DNA of 64,000 nt, taken from positions 2,418,001 through 2,482,000 of the forward strand of contig NZ_JACCAC010000001.1 in NCBI RefSeq assembly GCF_013409425.1, written 5' to 3'. Of this stretch, positions 1 to 9,168 are shown in pieces (position 1 is the stretch's first letter; each line of letters starts with the position of its first letter). Made by a program: the position numbers and the translations under genes. The notes below the pieces were generated by a model. It saw only the letters and a program-made list of their open reading frames with translations. It was not told where the DNA came from and did not search any database. This stretch comes from Nocardioides perillae (GTDB lineage Bacteria > Actinomycetota > Actinomycetes > Propionibacteriales > Nocardioidaceae).

Positions 1-2418
1 GCGCTCACCGCGTGGGCCCGCAGCCACCTCGAGGCCGCGGAGCGCAGCGCCGAGGCGGCGTCGACGCGGGTCGCCGCCGCCACCGAGGCAGAGGCCGTCG
101 TGCGCGCCGCAGCGGAGTCCGCGCGGCAGCTCCACGAGCACCACACCCGGCTCGAGCGTGCCCGGCGCGAGCAGGCCGAGCTCGACGCGGCGGCGGCCAC
201 CGCGGCGGCCGAGGTGGCGGCCCTCGACGCGGCACGGCGCGCGGCGGGCGTCGCGCCGCTCCACCGTCGGGCCGTGGAGACCACCGCCGCGCTCGCAGCC
301 GCCGAGCGGGAGGCCGCCGACGCGGTCGGCGCGGTCGCCGACGGGCTCGGCGTGCTGGTCGTCGAGCGCGACGAGGTCGCCCGGCTCCGCTGCGCCGCCG
401 AGGAGGCGGTCGGCGAGCTGCGCGCGGCGCTGTCGCGCGCAGAGCGGTTGCCGGTGCTCGTGCGCCGCCACCGCGAGAGCACCCGCCGCACCGACGCAGT
501 CCTGCGCGAGGCCGCCGACGTCGCGGCCCGGCGGGCGGGCCTCCCCGCCCGGCTCGACGACCTGGAGCGGGCGGTGGCGGCCGCGCGGCAGGCCACGACC
601 GACCACCGCGCGGCCGCCGCGCGCGTCGCGGAGCTGGCCGCCCGGCTGTCGGCACGCCGCGACGCGGAGCGCCTCGAGGCCGAGCTCGCCCGCGCGCGCT
701 CGGTGTGGCTCGACGCCCGCCAGCTCGCCCTCGCCGCCCACGAGGAGCTGCTCGCCGTGCGGCAGGCCCGCATCGAGGGCATGGCCGCCGAGATCGCCGT
801 CGGGCTGGCGGTCGGGGCGTGCTGCCCCGTCTGCGGCTCCGACGAGCACCCCCGCAAGGCGGCCACCGCCCCGGGCGCGCCGGACGAGCACGCGGAGCGC
901 GCGGCGCAGCGTCGCCTCGACGACGCCCGGGCGAGCGAGCACCTGCACGACCAGCAGGTCCGCGACCTCGCGACCCGGCGGGCGCTGGCGCTGGCCCGGG
1001 CGGGTGACGCGTCCGGGGCCACAGAGTCGACGACGGAGCAGCTGGCCGGCGCGCTGGCAGCTGCCGAGGCGGAGCACCGCACCCTCGGCACCGCTGCCGA
1101 GCGCCTCCCCGGCGCCGAGCGAGCCTGGGCCGCCGCCCAGGACGAGGCGACGGAGCTGGCCGCCCGCGCGGCGGCGCTGACCACCGAGGCCGCGACCCTG
1201 CGTCGGGGTGCTGCCGAGGTCGCCGACGAGCACGCTGCGCTGCTGCGCGACCTGCGGGCGGCGGCCGCCGTCGCGGGCGCTGTCGTCCCGGGCGCCGACG
1301 ACGGCACGGGTGCCGGCACCGGCGAGGACGTGGACGCCTCGGCCACGGTGGCGCCGCCGCTGGGGACGGCCCACGGCCTCGTCGAGGCGCTCGAGCACGC
1401 CCGCCGTGACCAGCAGGGGCTCGTCGAGCGGTGCCGCCGGGCCGAGAAGGCCCTCGACACCGCCGCCGCGGTGACGCGGCAGGCGGCGGCCGCCGCCCAC
1501 GCGGTCGCGGCGGCGGCGACGGAGGCAGGTTTCGGGCACGGTCCCGGTGCGGTGTCGGCCGCGGTCGCGGCCTCCCGAGCCCCTGCCGAGGTCGAGGCGC
1601 TCGAGCGGTCGGTGGCGCGACACCGCGACCGGTGCGCCGCGGTCGCGGCCGTGCTCGCCTCCCCCGACCTCGACGACGTCCGCGACCTGGCTCCCGACGC
1701 GCTGCCGGACCTCGACCGGCTGGGGCACGAGCACCGCCTCGCCCGTGACGCCGTCGGGTCGGCACGCGAGGAGGCCGCGGCCGCCACCGCGCGGGCCGAG
1801 CGGCTCGCAGCCCTCGCCACCGACCTCGACGACGCCGCGGCCCGGTGGGCACCGGTGCGGTCGCAGCTGTCGGTCGTGGCAGGCCTCGCGTCGTTCTGCG
1901 AGGGCCGCTCGCCCGACAACCGGCTGCAGGTGCGCCTCTCGGCCTACGTGCTGGCCCACCGGCTCGGCCAGGTCGTCGCCGCGGCCAACGAGCGCCTGGC
2001 CCGCATGACCGGGCGACGCTACGCCCTGGAGCACACCGGCCGGCGCGGCGCGGGCGAGACCCGGGGCGGCCTGAGCCTGCTCGTGCGCGACGACTGGTCC
2101 GGCGAGACGCGCGACCCCGCGACGCTGTCCGGCGGCGAGACCTTCGTGGTCGCGCTCGCGCTGGCGCTCGGCCTGGCGGACGTGATCGCCCACGAGGCCG
2201 GCGGCGCCGAGCTGGACACCCTCTTCGTCGACGAGGGTTTCGGGTCCCTCGACGCCGACACCCTCGACGAGGTGCTCGACGTGCTCGACGCGCTGCGCGA
2301 GGGCGGACGGGTCGTGGGCGTCGTCAGCCACGTCGCGGAGGTGCGCGAGCGGGTCCCCACCCGTCTCGAGGTGCGCAAGGACCGCGACGGCTCGACCCTG
2401 CGGACCGTCCGCGCGTAG
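1..2418 (+). CDS. sbcC: SbcC-type exonuclease ATPase subunit (5' end cut off)
   Basis: C-terminal 805 residues of an SMC-like nuclease ATPase that works with SbcD to open hairpins and process DNA ends. The reading frame is open to base 1, so the N-terminal Walker A half lies outside the window. Visible parts are long Ala/Glu/Arg-rich coiled coil, a zinc hook CPVC near residue 275, a second coiled coil, the ABC signature LSGGE near residue 709, and Walker B LFVDEGFGSLD followed by a switch His in VVSHV. All are diagnostic of the SbcC/Rad50 family. sbcD would be expected upstream. Confidence is high despite truncation. Confidence 0.93.
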   Translation, partial: ALTAWARSHLEAAERSAEAASTRVAAATEAEAVVRAAAESARQLHEHHTRLERARREQAELDAAAATAAAEVAALDAARRAAGVAPLHRRAVETTAALAAAEREAADAVGAVADGLGVLVVERDEVARLRCAAEEAVGELRAALSRAERLPVLVRRHRESTRRTDAVLREAADVAARRAGLPARLDDLERAVAAARQATTDHRAAAARVAELAARLSARRDAERLEAELARARSVWLDARQLALAAHEELLAVRQARIEGMAAEIAVGLAVGACCPVCGSDEHPRKAATAPGAPDEHAERAAQRRLDDARASEHLHDQQVRDLATRRALALARAGDASGATESTTEQLAGALAAAEAEHRTLGTAAERLPGAERAWAAAQDEATELAARAAALTTEAATLRRGAAEVADEHAALLRDLRAAAAVAGAVVPGADDGTGAGTGEDVDASATVAPPLGTAHGLVEALEHARRDQQGLVERCRRAEKALDTAAAVTRQAAAAAHAVAAAATEAGFGHGPGAVSAAVAASRAPAEVEALERSVARHRDRCAAVAAVLASPDLDDVRDLAPDALPDLDRLGHEHRLARDAVGSAREEAAAATARAERLAALATDLDDAAARWAPVRSQLSVVAGLASFCEGRSPDNRLQVRLSAYVLAHRLGQVVAAANERLARMTGRRYALEHTGRRGAGETRGGLSLLVRDDWSGETRDPATLSGGETFVVALALALGLADVIAHEAGGAELDTLFVDEGFGSLDADTLDEVLDVLDALREGGRVVGVVSHVAEVRERVPTRLEVRKDRDGSTLRTVRA

Positions 2419-2468
2419 CCGGACCGCCCTGAGTCCGTCGGCGCGGCTCCCGCCCGGGTCTCGCCCGG

Positions 2469-2534
2469 CTCTCGACCGCCCCCCGACCGGCTCCCGACCG
2501 GCTCCCGACCGGCTCCCGACCGGCTCCCGACCGG
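2469..2534. repeat. 11-bp tandem repeat upstream of the ligase gene
   Basis: Six head-to-tail units of CTCCCGACCGG. The last four (2491-2534) are identical and the first two are degenerate. The array sits between sbcC and the start of the next gene, about 80 bases before its GTG. The unit is not a multiple of three, and the array lies outside the chosen reading frame. Confidence 0.9.
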
Positions 2535-2613
2535 CATGGAACACCGGCGCGCGGGCACCGGCGGCCCGACGGTCCGCGCCCGCGGACCGCTCCCGAGCAG
2601 AGGAGGCTGCGCC

Positions 2614-3750
2614 GTGCCCCGCACCGTCGGCATCGAGGAGGAGCTGCTGGTGGTCGACCCCGCCACCGGCGTGGCGGCCCCCCGAGCCGCCCAGGTGCGC
2701 ACGGCCCACGCCCAGCAGCGCACGCCGGGGCGTCACGACGCCGCCGACGAGCTGGACCGCGAGCTCTTCCGCCACCAGGTCGAGACCCGCACGGAGCCCA
2801 GCACCGACCTCGCCGTGCTGCGCGAGCAGCTGCTGCGCGCTCGCCGCACGGCCGCGGACGCCGCGCGTGCGGTCGGCCTGGCCCTCGTCGCCACCGGCAC
2901 CGCCCCGCTGCCGCCGGTGCGCCCGCGGGTGACGCCCGACGACCGCTACGAGGACATGGTCACCACCTTCGGCGAGATCGCCCGCGGCGCGGGCACGGCG
3001 GGGATGCACGTGCACGTCCAGGTCGACTCCGACGAGCAGGGCGTGGCCGTCGTCGACCGGTTGACCACCTGGCTGCCGGTGGTGCTGGCCGTCAGCAGCA
3101 ACTCGCCCTACGCCCACGGCCGCGACACCGGCTACGCCTCCTGGCGCTCCCAGGTCTGGGCCCAGTGGCCCAGTGCCGGGCCCACCGAGCGGTTCGGGTC
3201 GTTGGAGCGCTACCGCGAGGTGGAGCGCATGCTGCTCGCCTCCGGCGCGGCTCGCGACGCGGGGATGCTCTACTTCGACGCCCGGCTCTCGCGCGACCAC
3301 CCCACGGTCGAGGTCCGGTTGACCGACGTGTGCACCGACGTCGACGACGCGCTGCTGGCCGCGGCGCTGGTGCGCGGCCTGGTGCAGCAGGCCGCGCTGG
3401 ACGCCGGCAGCGCCGACCCGGCAGGCGGGGAGGGCGGGCTCGTGCTGCAGCGCGCCGAGCTCGTGCGGGCCGCGCAGTGGCGAGCCGCCCGCTACGGGCT
3501 CTCGGAGCGGTTGGTCGACCCGACGACGGGTGAGCTCGCCGGCGCGCGCGACGTGCTCGGTGCGCTGGTGGCGCGGGTGCGCGACCAGCTCGAGGAGGCC
3601 GGCGACACCGACCTCGTGCGCGAGGGCGTCGAGCGCGTGCTGGCCGGCACGGGCGCGTCGCGCCAGCGAGCGGCCTACGCCCGCGGCGACGGACGCCTGG
3701 AGGCGGTCGTCGCCGACCTCGCCGAGCGCACCACCTCGCAGGCGGCGTGA
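2614..3750 (+). CDS. YbdK-type carboxylate-amine ligase (glutamate-cysteine ligase family 2)
   Basis: A 378-residue member of the GCS2 family, ATP-dependent ligases joining an amine to a carboxylate, classically glutamate to cysteine; the true substrate of YbdK types is often unclear. It opens with PRTVGIEEELLVVDPATG, the conserved metal-binding Glu strand of the family. The GTG at 2614 was chosen because AGGAGG sits 7 bases upstream and homology begins there; an in-frame ATG at 2536 would add 26 unrelated residues running out of the tandem repeat. It converges on the next gene with only four bases between them. Confidence 0.85.
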   Translation: MPRTVGIEEELLVVDPATGVAAPRAAQVRTAHAQQRTPGRHDAADELDRELFRHQVETRTEPSTDLAVLREQLLRARRTAADAARAVGLALVATGTAPLPPVRPRVTPDDRYEDMVTTFGEIARGAGTAGMHVHVQVDSDEQGVAVVDRLTTWLPVVLAVSSNSPYAHGRDTGYASWRSQVWAQWPSAGPTERFGSLERYREVERMLLASGAARDAGMLYFDARLSRDHPTVEVRLTDVCTDVDDALLAAALVRGLVQQAALDAGSADPAGGEGGLVLQRAELVRAAQWRAARYGLSERLVDPTTGELAGARDVLGALVARVRDQLEEAGDTDLVREGVERVLAGTGASRQRAAYARGDGRLEAVVADLAERTTSQAA

Positions 3751-3754
3751 GCGG

Positions 3755-4522
3755 TCAGCCGCGGGTCCAGAAGACCGCCAGCGCCACGACCCCCACGACC
3801 ACGATCGTGCCGCGCAGTGCCGCCGGAGGCAGCCGGCGACCGTAGTGGGCACCCACCTGGCCGCCGACCACCGAGCCGGCCGCCAGCAGGCCGACCACGG
3901 CCCAGTCGACCTCCGCCACGACCACGAAGACGACGCCGGACACCGCGTTGACCACCGCGCCGAGGATGTTCTTCACGGCGTTGAGCCGCTGCAGGCTCTC
4001 CGCGATGCCGATGCCCATCACCGCCATCAGCAAGATGCCCTGGGCGGCACCGAAGTAGCCGCCGTAGACCCCCACGAGCAGCACGCCCGGCCACACCCAC
4101 CAGGCCCCCTGCTCGGGCAGCCCACCGGTGGCCTCGTGGCGGGCCGCGACCCACCGCGAGATGCGCGGTTGGGCGACCACCATCACCAGGCCGAGCACGA
4201 TCAGCACCGGCACGATGGTCGAGAAGGCCTCGTCCGGCAGCGCGATCAGCAGCACCGCCCCGACCGTGCCGCCGACCACCGACGCCGCCGCCAGGCGTAC
4301 GGCGCGCCCCGCCTGGCCCGCGAGCTCGCGGCGGTAGCCGATCGCCCCCGAGACCGAGCCCGGCACGAGGCCGATCGAGTTCGAGACGTTGGCGGTGACC
4401 GGTGGGACGCCGATGGCGAGCAGGGTCGGGAAGGTGATGAGGGTGCCCGACCCCACGACGGTGTTGATGGCGCCGGCGGCCAGGCCGGCCACCAGCACCG
4501 CCACGACCTCGAGCCCGCTCAC
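3755..4522 (-). CDS. TSUP (TauE/SafE) family membrane permease
   Basis: 255 residues with about eight hydrophobic segments. The N-terminal repeat contains GAINTVVGSGTLITFPTLL and the second half contains GVYGGYFGAAQGILLM, the paired signature of the TauE/SafE family, which moves sulfite, sulfonates or similar anions across the cytoplasmic membrane. Its GTG start overlaps the TGA of the upstream SPFH gene (GTGA), so it is translationally coupled to it. The substrate cannot be read from the sequence. Confidence 0.85.
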   Translation of the reverse strand: MSGLEVVAVLVAGLAAGAINTVVGSGTLITFPTLLAIGVPPVTANVSNSIGLVPGSVSGAIGYRRELAGQAGRAVRLAAASVVGGTVGAVLLIALPDEAFSTIVPVLIVLGLVMVVAQPRISRWVAARHEATGGLPEQGAWWVWPGVLLVGVYGGYFGAAQGILLMAVMGIGIAESLQRLNAVKNILGAVVNAVSGVVFVVVAEVDWAVVGLLAAGSVVGGQVGAHYGRRLPPAALRGTIVVVGVVALAVFWTRG

Positions 4523-5649
4523 GCCTCCGGGTGGGGCGCGACCCCGCCGTCCGCCGCCCCGGCACCGTCGACCGCCGCCGCCGGCGCCTCCGAGCTGGCC
4601 GCCCGGGCCTCCTCGATGGCCGCGGCGACGCTCGCCTCGGCGTCGCGCAGTCCGGCGACGTCACCGGTCTCGGCGCCGGCCAGCCCGGGCACGCCCTCGG
4701 TGGGCACGCGCACCCGCGGTCCGTCGACGTCGTCGGGGATGCCGCGCAGGCTGTTCATCGTGGAGCCGAGGCCCTCCAGCGCCTTGCCGATCTCGCTCGG
4801 GACGATCCAGACCTTGTTGGCGTCGCCCTCGGCGATCTTCGGCATCATCTGGAGGTACTGGTAGGCGAGCAGCGACTGGTCGGGACGGCCGTCGTGGATG
4901 GCCTGGAAGACCGTCTGGATGGCCTGTCCCTCGCCCTGTGCGCGCAGGATCTGCGCCTCGCGGTCGGCCTGGGCGCGCAGGATGGCGGCCTCCCGGTCGC
5001 CCTCGGCGTTGAGGATCGCGGACTGCTTGTTGCCCTCGGCGGTGAGGATCGCCGACTGGCGCGAGCCCTCGGCGGTCAGGATCGCGGCCCGCTTGTCGCG
5101 GTCGGCGCGCATCTGCTTCTCCATCGAGTCGGTGATCGAGGGCGGCGGGTCGATCCCCTTGATCTCGACGCGCTTGACCTTGATGCCCCACCGGCCCGTG
5201 GCCTCGTCGAGCACCGTCGAGAGCCCGGTGTTGATGCGCTCGCGGCTGGTGAGCGTCTCCTCGAGGTCCATGCCGCCGACGATGTTGCGCAGCGTGGTCA
5301 TCGTCAGCTGCTCGACCGCGGAGATGTAGTTGGAGATCTCGTAGGTCGCGGCGATCGGGTCGTTGACCTGGAAGTAGATGACGGTGTCGATCGAGACCGT
5401 CAGGTTGTCCTCGGTGATGACCTGCGCGGGCGGGAAGCTGACCACCTGCTCGCGCATGTCGATGAGGTAGCGCACCCGGTCGATGAAGGGCACCACGAAG
5501 TTGAGGCCCGGCTCGAGGGTCTCCTTGTACTTGCCGAACCGCTCGACGATGCCGGCGCGGGCCTGCGGGATGATCCGCACCGCCCGGCTCAGCGCCACGA
5601 CGACGAAGAGCGCGATCAGCGCCAGCAGGACGAGGACGAACAGCTCCAC
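4519..5649 (-). CDS. SPFH/stomatin-like membrane protein
   Basis: 376 residues: one N-terminal membrane helix (about 2-22), then a prohibitin-homology domain beginning RAVRIIPQARAGIVERFGKY, the usual stomatin/QmcA opening. A long charged coiled coil follows with repeats of ILTAEG/ILRAQADRE type (about residues 185-240), then an Ala-rich tail. Family members form ring-like scaffolds in membrane microdomains. The NfeD-like gene just upstream is the usual partner of this family, and the TSUP permease follows by GTGA overlap, giving a three-gene envelope operon. Confidence 0.9.
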   Translation of the reverse strand: MELFVLVLLALIALFVVVALSRAVRIIPQARAGIVERFGKYKETLEPGLNFVVPFIDRVRYLIDMREQVVSFPPAQVITEDNLTVSIDTVIYFQVNDPIAATYEISNYISAVEQLTMTTLRNIVGGMDLEETLTSRERINTGLSTVLDEATGRWGIKVKRVEIKGIDPPPSITDSMEKQMRADRDKRAAILTAEGSRQSAILTAEGNKQSAILNAEGDREAAILRAQADREAQILRAQGEGQAIQTVFQAIHDGRPDQSLLAYQYLQMMPKIAEGDANKVWIVPSEIGKALEGLGSTMNSLRGIPDDVDGPRVRVPTEGVPGLAGAETGDVAGLRDAEASVAAAIEEARAASSEAPAAAVDGAGAADGGVAPHPEA

Positions 5650-5689
5650 GAGACCCCCAGGTGGTGTGCGTTGCGACGGACGCGGCGGC

Positions 5690-6151
5690 TCACGGAGCGA
5701 GCTCGGCGCGCGGGTGGACGTAGGCGTAGGCGCCCCGGACCTCCAGGACCTCGACGGTGGACCCGGCCGGGATGGCCAGGGTCTCGTCGTAGGGCTTGGC
5801 CGACCAGGTCTCGCCGGCGAACTTGAGCTGGACCGGCTGGTGCACCGTGATCTCGGTGGGCGTCACCGCCGTCTCGCCGACCAGGCGCTTGGCGCCCAGC
5901 ACCAGCTCGGGGCCGCCGTGCAGGCGCGCGACGAGCGGCGGCCGGGCCACCAGCAGCATCGCGGCGGCGCCGCCGAGCGCGAGCAGCACCTGCACCACGA
6001 AGGGCAGCCCCACGAGTGCGGCCACGAGACCGACGCCCGCACCCGCGGCGAGCATGATCAGCACCAGGTCGAGGCTGACCAGCTCGGCGATCGCCAGGAG
6101 CGTCGTCAGCGCGAGCCACGACTCCCAGGCGTGGTCGCGGAGCCAGTCCAT
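5690..6151 (-). CDS. NfeD-like membrane protein
   Basis: 153 residues: three or four hydrophobic helices in the first half and a small OB-fold-like beta domain at the end (about 88-148, including GETAVTPTEITVHQPVQ). This is the short NfeD form encoded beside stomatin-like proteins and thought to help assemble them. The gene starts 6 bases after a TAGGGT -10 box (6158-6163, minus strand), so the message is probably leaderless. It lies 40 bases upstream of the SPFH gene. Confidence 0.85.
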   Translation of the reverse strand: MDWLRDHAWESWLALTTLLAIAELVSLDLVLIMLAAGAGVGLVAALVGLPFVVQVLLALGGAAAMLLVARPPLVARLHGGPELVLGAKRLVGETAVTPTEITVHQPVQLKFAGETWSAKPYDETLAIPAGSTVEVLEVRGAYAYVHPRAELAP

Positions 6152-6194
6152 GCCCGGACCCTAGCCCACACGGGTGAGGGATCGCGGGCCGGAC

Positions 6195-6992
6195 TCACAG
6201 CCGGTGCGCGGGACGGCGCCGGGCGCTCCAGCGGTCGTCGGCGCGGGTCACGGTGAGCGGCACCCCGAAGGTCTCCGAGAGCGCCGCCTCGGTGACGACG
6301 TGCTCCAGGAAGCCGGCCGTCACGACGCGACCAGCGCGCAGCAGCAGCGCGTGGGTGAAGCCGGGCGGGATCTCCTCCACGTGGTGGGAGACCAGCACGG
6401 TCGCCGGCGAGTCGGGGTCGTGCGCGAGCACCGACAGGGTCGACACGAGGTCCTCGCGACCACCCAGGTCGAGGCCGGCCGCGGGCTCGTCGAGCAGCAG
6501 CAGCTCGGGGTCGGTCATGAGCGCGCGCGCGATCTGCACGCGCTTGCGCTCGCCCTCGCTGAGGGTGCCGAAGGTGCGCTGCGCGAGCTGGCCCGCCCCG
6601 AGCTCGACGAGCAGGTCGGTAGCGCGCTGGTGGTCCAGCGCGTCGTAGTCCTCGCGCCAGCGCCCCAGCACGCCGTACGACGCGCTGACGACGACGTCGT
6701 GCACCGTCTCGTGGCGGGGGATGCGCTCGGCGAGCGCGGCGCTGGTGAGCCCGATGCGCGGGCGCAGCTCGAAGACGTCGGTGAGCCCGAGCACCTCCTC
6801 CAGCACGGCCGCCACCCCGGAGGTGGGGTGCAGCTGGGCGGCCGCGAGCTGCAGCAGCGTCGTCTTGCCTGCGCCGTTGGGCCCGAGCACGACCCAGCGC
6901 TCGTCCTCCTCCACGCTCCAGGTGACGGTGTCGAGCAGCGTGGCCTCCCCGCGCCGCACGGTGACGTCGGCGAGCTCCAGCACGGCGGTCAT
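6195..6992 (-). CDS. ABC transporter ATP-binding protein (YlmA-like)
   Basis: 265 residues with Walker A GPNGAGKTT, signature LSEGERKRVQIARAL, Walker B LLLLDEPAAGLD and a switch His in VSHHVEE. No permease gene adjoins it. Its closest style is the stand-alone YlmA/ModF-like ATPases that detect bound cargo or serve an unlinked permease. ATG at 6992 was chosen rather than 7001 because a TAGGGT -10 box (7000-7005, minus) ends 7 bases before it, giving a leaderless message. A divergent leaderless promoter drives the next gene. Confidence 0.85.
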   Translation of the reverse strand: MTAVLELADVTVRRGEATLLDTVTWSVEEDERWVVLGPNGAGKTTLLQLAAAQLHPTSGVAAVLEEVLGLTDVFELRPRIGLTSAALAERIPRHETVHDVVVSASYGVLGRWREDYDALDHQRATDLLVELGAGQLAQRTFGTLSEGERKRVQIARALMTDPELLLLDEPAAGLDLGGREDLVSTLSVLAHDPDSPATVLVSHHVEEIPPGFTHALLLRAGRVVTAGFLEHVVTEAALSETFGVPLTVTRADDRWSARRRPAHRL

Positions 6993-7030
6993 GGGCGCCA
7001 CCCTAGACGTGCGGCGTACCGTGGCACGCC

Positions 7031-7861
7031 GTGGCCGACCCCTTCCTCGACGCGTTCGCCGACCCGCCGCGCGGGACGCGGCCGGCCGACCCCCCGGGCC
7101 ACCGGGTGCCGCCGCCCCACGACCTCGAGGTGCTGCCCGCCGCCGCCCGCTGGGCGTGGTGGGGCACCGCCTGGCTGCGCGGCCTCGTGGCGGCCGACGT
7201 GCTGGTCGACGCGGTGGTGGCCGGCGACGCGGCGCACCACGTGGTCGGGCTCGACCCCGACCACGACGGGCCCGAGGCGCTGCTGACCGCCCTGGGCGCG
7301 CTGCGCCGGCGCGGCGCCACCGCCCTGGGGCTCGCCCTGCCCGTCGAGGGCGACCTGGTCGGGCTCGGAGGACCCGGCGGCTTCAACCTGGCGGCCGTCG
7401 AGGCGGGCGAGGCCGTGGTCGTCAGCGCCCCGGAGCCCGTGGGCCTCGTGCCCGACCGGGTCGGGGCCGGCGTCACGTGGACCGCGCACGAGGCCCGGCG
7501 ACGCCAGCTGCCCGACGTCGGCGAGGCCGACCGCGGCCTTCGCCTCGCGCTGCACGAGGCGGCCGAGGCGCTCGCCCGGCTCGACGTCGCCCGGTGGCGC
7601 CCCGAGGTGGCCGACGCGCTGCTCGACCTGCGGCACCGCACCGTGCCGCCCGCCCCGCCCGGCACTCCCCCGCGGTGCGTCGAGCTGGCCGGCCGTGGCC
7701 TGCAGGCCCTGGGCATCGCCGACCTGGCCCTCGAGGACGACGGGGGTGCGGTCACGGCCCTCGAGGCCGAGCGCCGCACCGCTGCCCTGCGGCCGCTGGC
7801 CCGGGCCGGGCGCCACGCCCTCGTCGCCGCCTGCTCGCCCGAGGTGTGGCCGCCGACCTGA
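7031..7861 (+). CDS. Conserved hypothetical protein
   Basis: 276 residues, soluble, no recognised domain. It begins with GTG 8 bases after a TACCGT -10 box (7017-7022), so it is probably leaderless and divergent from the ABC ATPase. Composition is Ala/Leu/Asp/Arg-rich with a Gly-rich loop GLGGPGGFN near residue 115. Codon use matches the chromosome. It precedes serB with a separate promoter, so no operon link is implied. Confidence 0.7.
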   Translation: MADPFLDAFADPPRGTRPADPPGHRVPPPHDLEVLPAAARWAWWGTAWLRGLVAADVLVDAVVAGDAAHHVVGLDPDHDGPEALLTALGALRRRGATALGLALPVEGDLVGLGGPGGFNLAAVEAGEAVVVSAPEPVGLVPDRVGAGVTWTAHEARRRQLPDVGEADRGLRLALHEAAEALARLDVARWRPEVADALLDLRHRTVPPAPPGTPPRCVELAGRGLQALGIADLALEDDGGAVTALEAERRTAALRPLARAGRHALVAACSPEVWPPT

Positions 7862-7893
7862 GCTGCCGGGCGGCGCGACTAGCCTGCTGCGCG

Positions 7894-9150
7894 ATGAGCG
7901 AGCCCACCCACGCCTCCGACGCCGGCGGTCGCGCCGCTGCCGGCCGCGAGCCCACCACGCTGCTGGTCACCCTCACCGGCAAGGACCGGCCGGGCGTGAC
8001 GTCGACCGTGCTGCAGACGTTGGCGCGCGGCGGCGTCGAGGTCCTCGACGTCGAGCAGATCGTGCTGCGCCGCCGGCTCGTGCTCGGCATCCTCGTGACC
8101 GCGCCGCGCGACTGGAAGCGGCTGCGCGACGACGTGCGTGCCACCGCGGAGGCCCTCGGGATGCAGGTCGACGTCGAGCGCGGCGAGGGCGACAACCGCG
8201 GCCGCTCGGAGGGGCGCTCGCACGTCACGATCATCGGCAGCCCGCTCGCCGCGACCGCGATGGCCGCCATCGCCGGACGCATCGCCGACAGCGGCGCCAA
8301 CATCGACCGCATCGAGCGGATGGCGCGCTACCCCGTCACGGCGATCGACCTCCACGTCTCGGGCGCCGACCCGGAGCGCCTGCGTGCCGAGCTCGCGGCG
8401 GAGGCCGCCCGGCAGGGCGTCGACGTCGCGGTGCAGCCCGCCAACCTGCTGCGGCGCGGCATGCGGCTCATCGTGATGGACGTCGACTCGACGCTCATCC
8501 AGGGCGAGGTGATCGAGATGATCGCCGCCCACGCCGGCTGCGAGGAGGAGGTCGCCCGGGTGACCGAGGCGGCGATGCGCGGCGAGATCGACTTCGAGGA
8601 GTCGCTGCGCGCGCGCGTCGCGCTGCTCGCCGGCGTGCCGGCGAGCGCGCTCGACGAGGTCTACGACCGGATCGAGCTCGCCCCGGGGGCGCGCACCCTC
8701 GTGCGCACGCTGACCCGGCTCGGCTACCGCTTCGCGATCGTCTCCGGCGGGTTCAGCCAGGTCACCGACCGGCTGGCCGACGACCTCGGCATCCACTTCT
8801 CCCGCGCCAACCAGCTCGAGGTCGTCGACGGCCGCCTCACCGGCCGGATCGTGGGCGACGTGGTGGACCGCGCCGGCAAGGCGGTCGCGCTGCGCGACTT
8901 CGCGGCCGAGGTCGGTGTCGGCACCGGCTCGGTCATCGCGATCGGCGACGGCGCCAACGACCTCGACATGCTCGGGGCCGCCGGGCTCGGCATCGCCTAC
9001 AACGCCAAGCCGATGGTGCGCGCGGCCGCCGACACGGCCGTCAACGTGCCCTACCTCGACACGATCCTCTACCTGCTCGGCATCTCGCGCGAGGAGGTCG
9101 AGGCCGCGGACCGCGAGGCCGGCATCACCACCCCCGCTCCCCCGCTCTGA
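7894..9150 (+). CDS. serB: Phosphoserine phosphatase with N-terminal ACT domains
   Basis: 418 residues. It removes phosphate from O-phosphoserine in the last step of serine synthesis. The first ~185 residues hold ACT-type ligand-binding sequence starting LLVTLTGKDRPGVTSTV. The HAD phosphatase follows with motif I VMDVDSTLIQGE (nucleophile Asp), motif II VSGGFSQ, and motif IV GDGANDLDM. This long ACT-HAD form is typical of actinobacteria, where serine can regulate through ACT. ATG 7894 lies 8 bases after TAGCCT (7880-7885), a leaderless promoter. Confidence 0.95.
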   Translation: MSEPTHASDAGGRAAAGREPTTLLVTLTGKDRPGVTSTVLQTLARGGVEVLDVEQIVLRRRLVLGILVTAPRDWKRLRDDVRATAEALGMQVDVERGEGDNRGRSEGRSHVTIIGSPLAATAMAAIAGRIADSGANIDRIERMARYPVTAIDLHVSGADPERLRAELAAEAARQGVDVAVQPANLLRRGMRLIVMDVDSTLIQGEVIEMIAAHAGCEEEVARVTEAAMRGEIDFEESLRARVALLAGVPASALDEVYDRIELAPGARTLVRTLTRLGYRFAIVSGGFSQVTDRLADDLGIHFSRANQLEVVDGRLTGRIVGDVVDRAGKAVALRDFAAEVGVGTGSVIAIGDGANDLDMLGAAGLGIAYNAKPMVRAAADTAVNVPYLDTILYLLGISREEVEAADREAGITTPAPPL

Positions 9151-9168
9151 GCGGACCGCTGGGCTCCC

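Noticed and set aside
5..1852. Very long minus-strand frame opposite sbcC
   Set aside because: Arg/Pro-rich shadow of a GC-rich gene; the plus strand carries the SbcC zinc hook and ABC motifs.
4531..5826. 431-codon plus-strand frame opposite the SPFH and NfeD genes
   Set aside because: Asp/Val/Arg-rich antisense of a clear stomatin-like protein.
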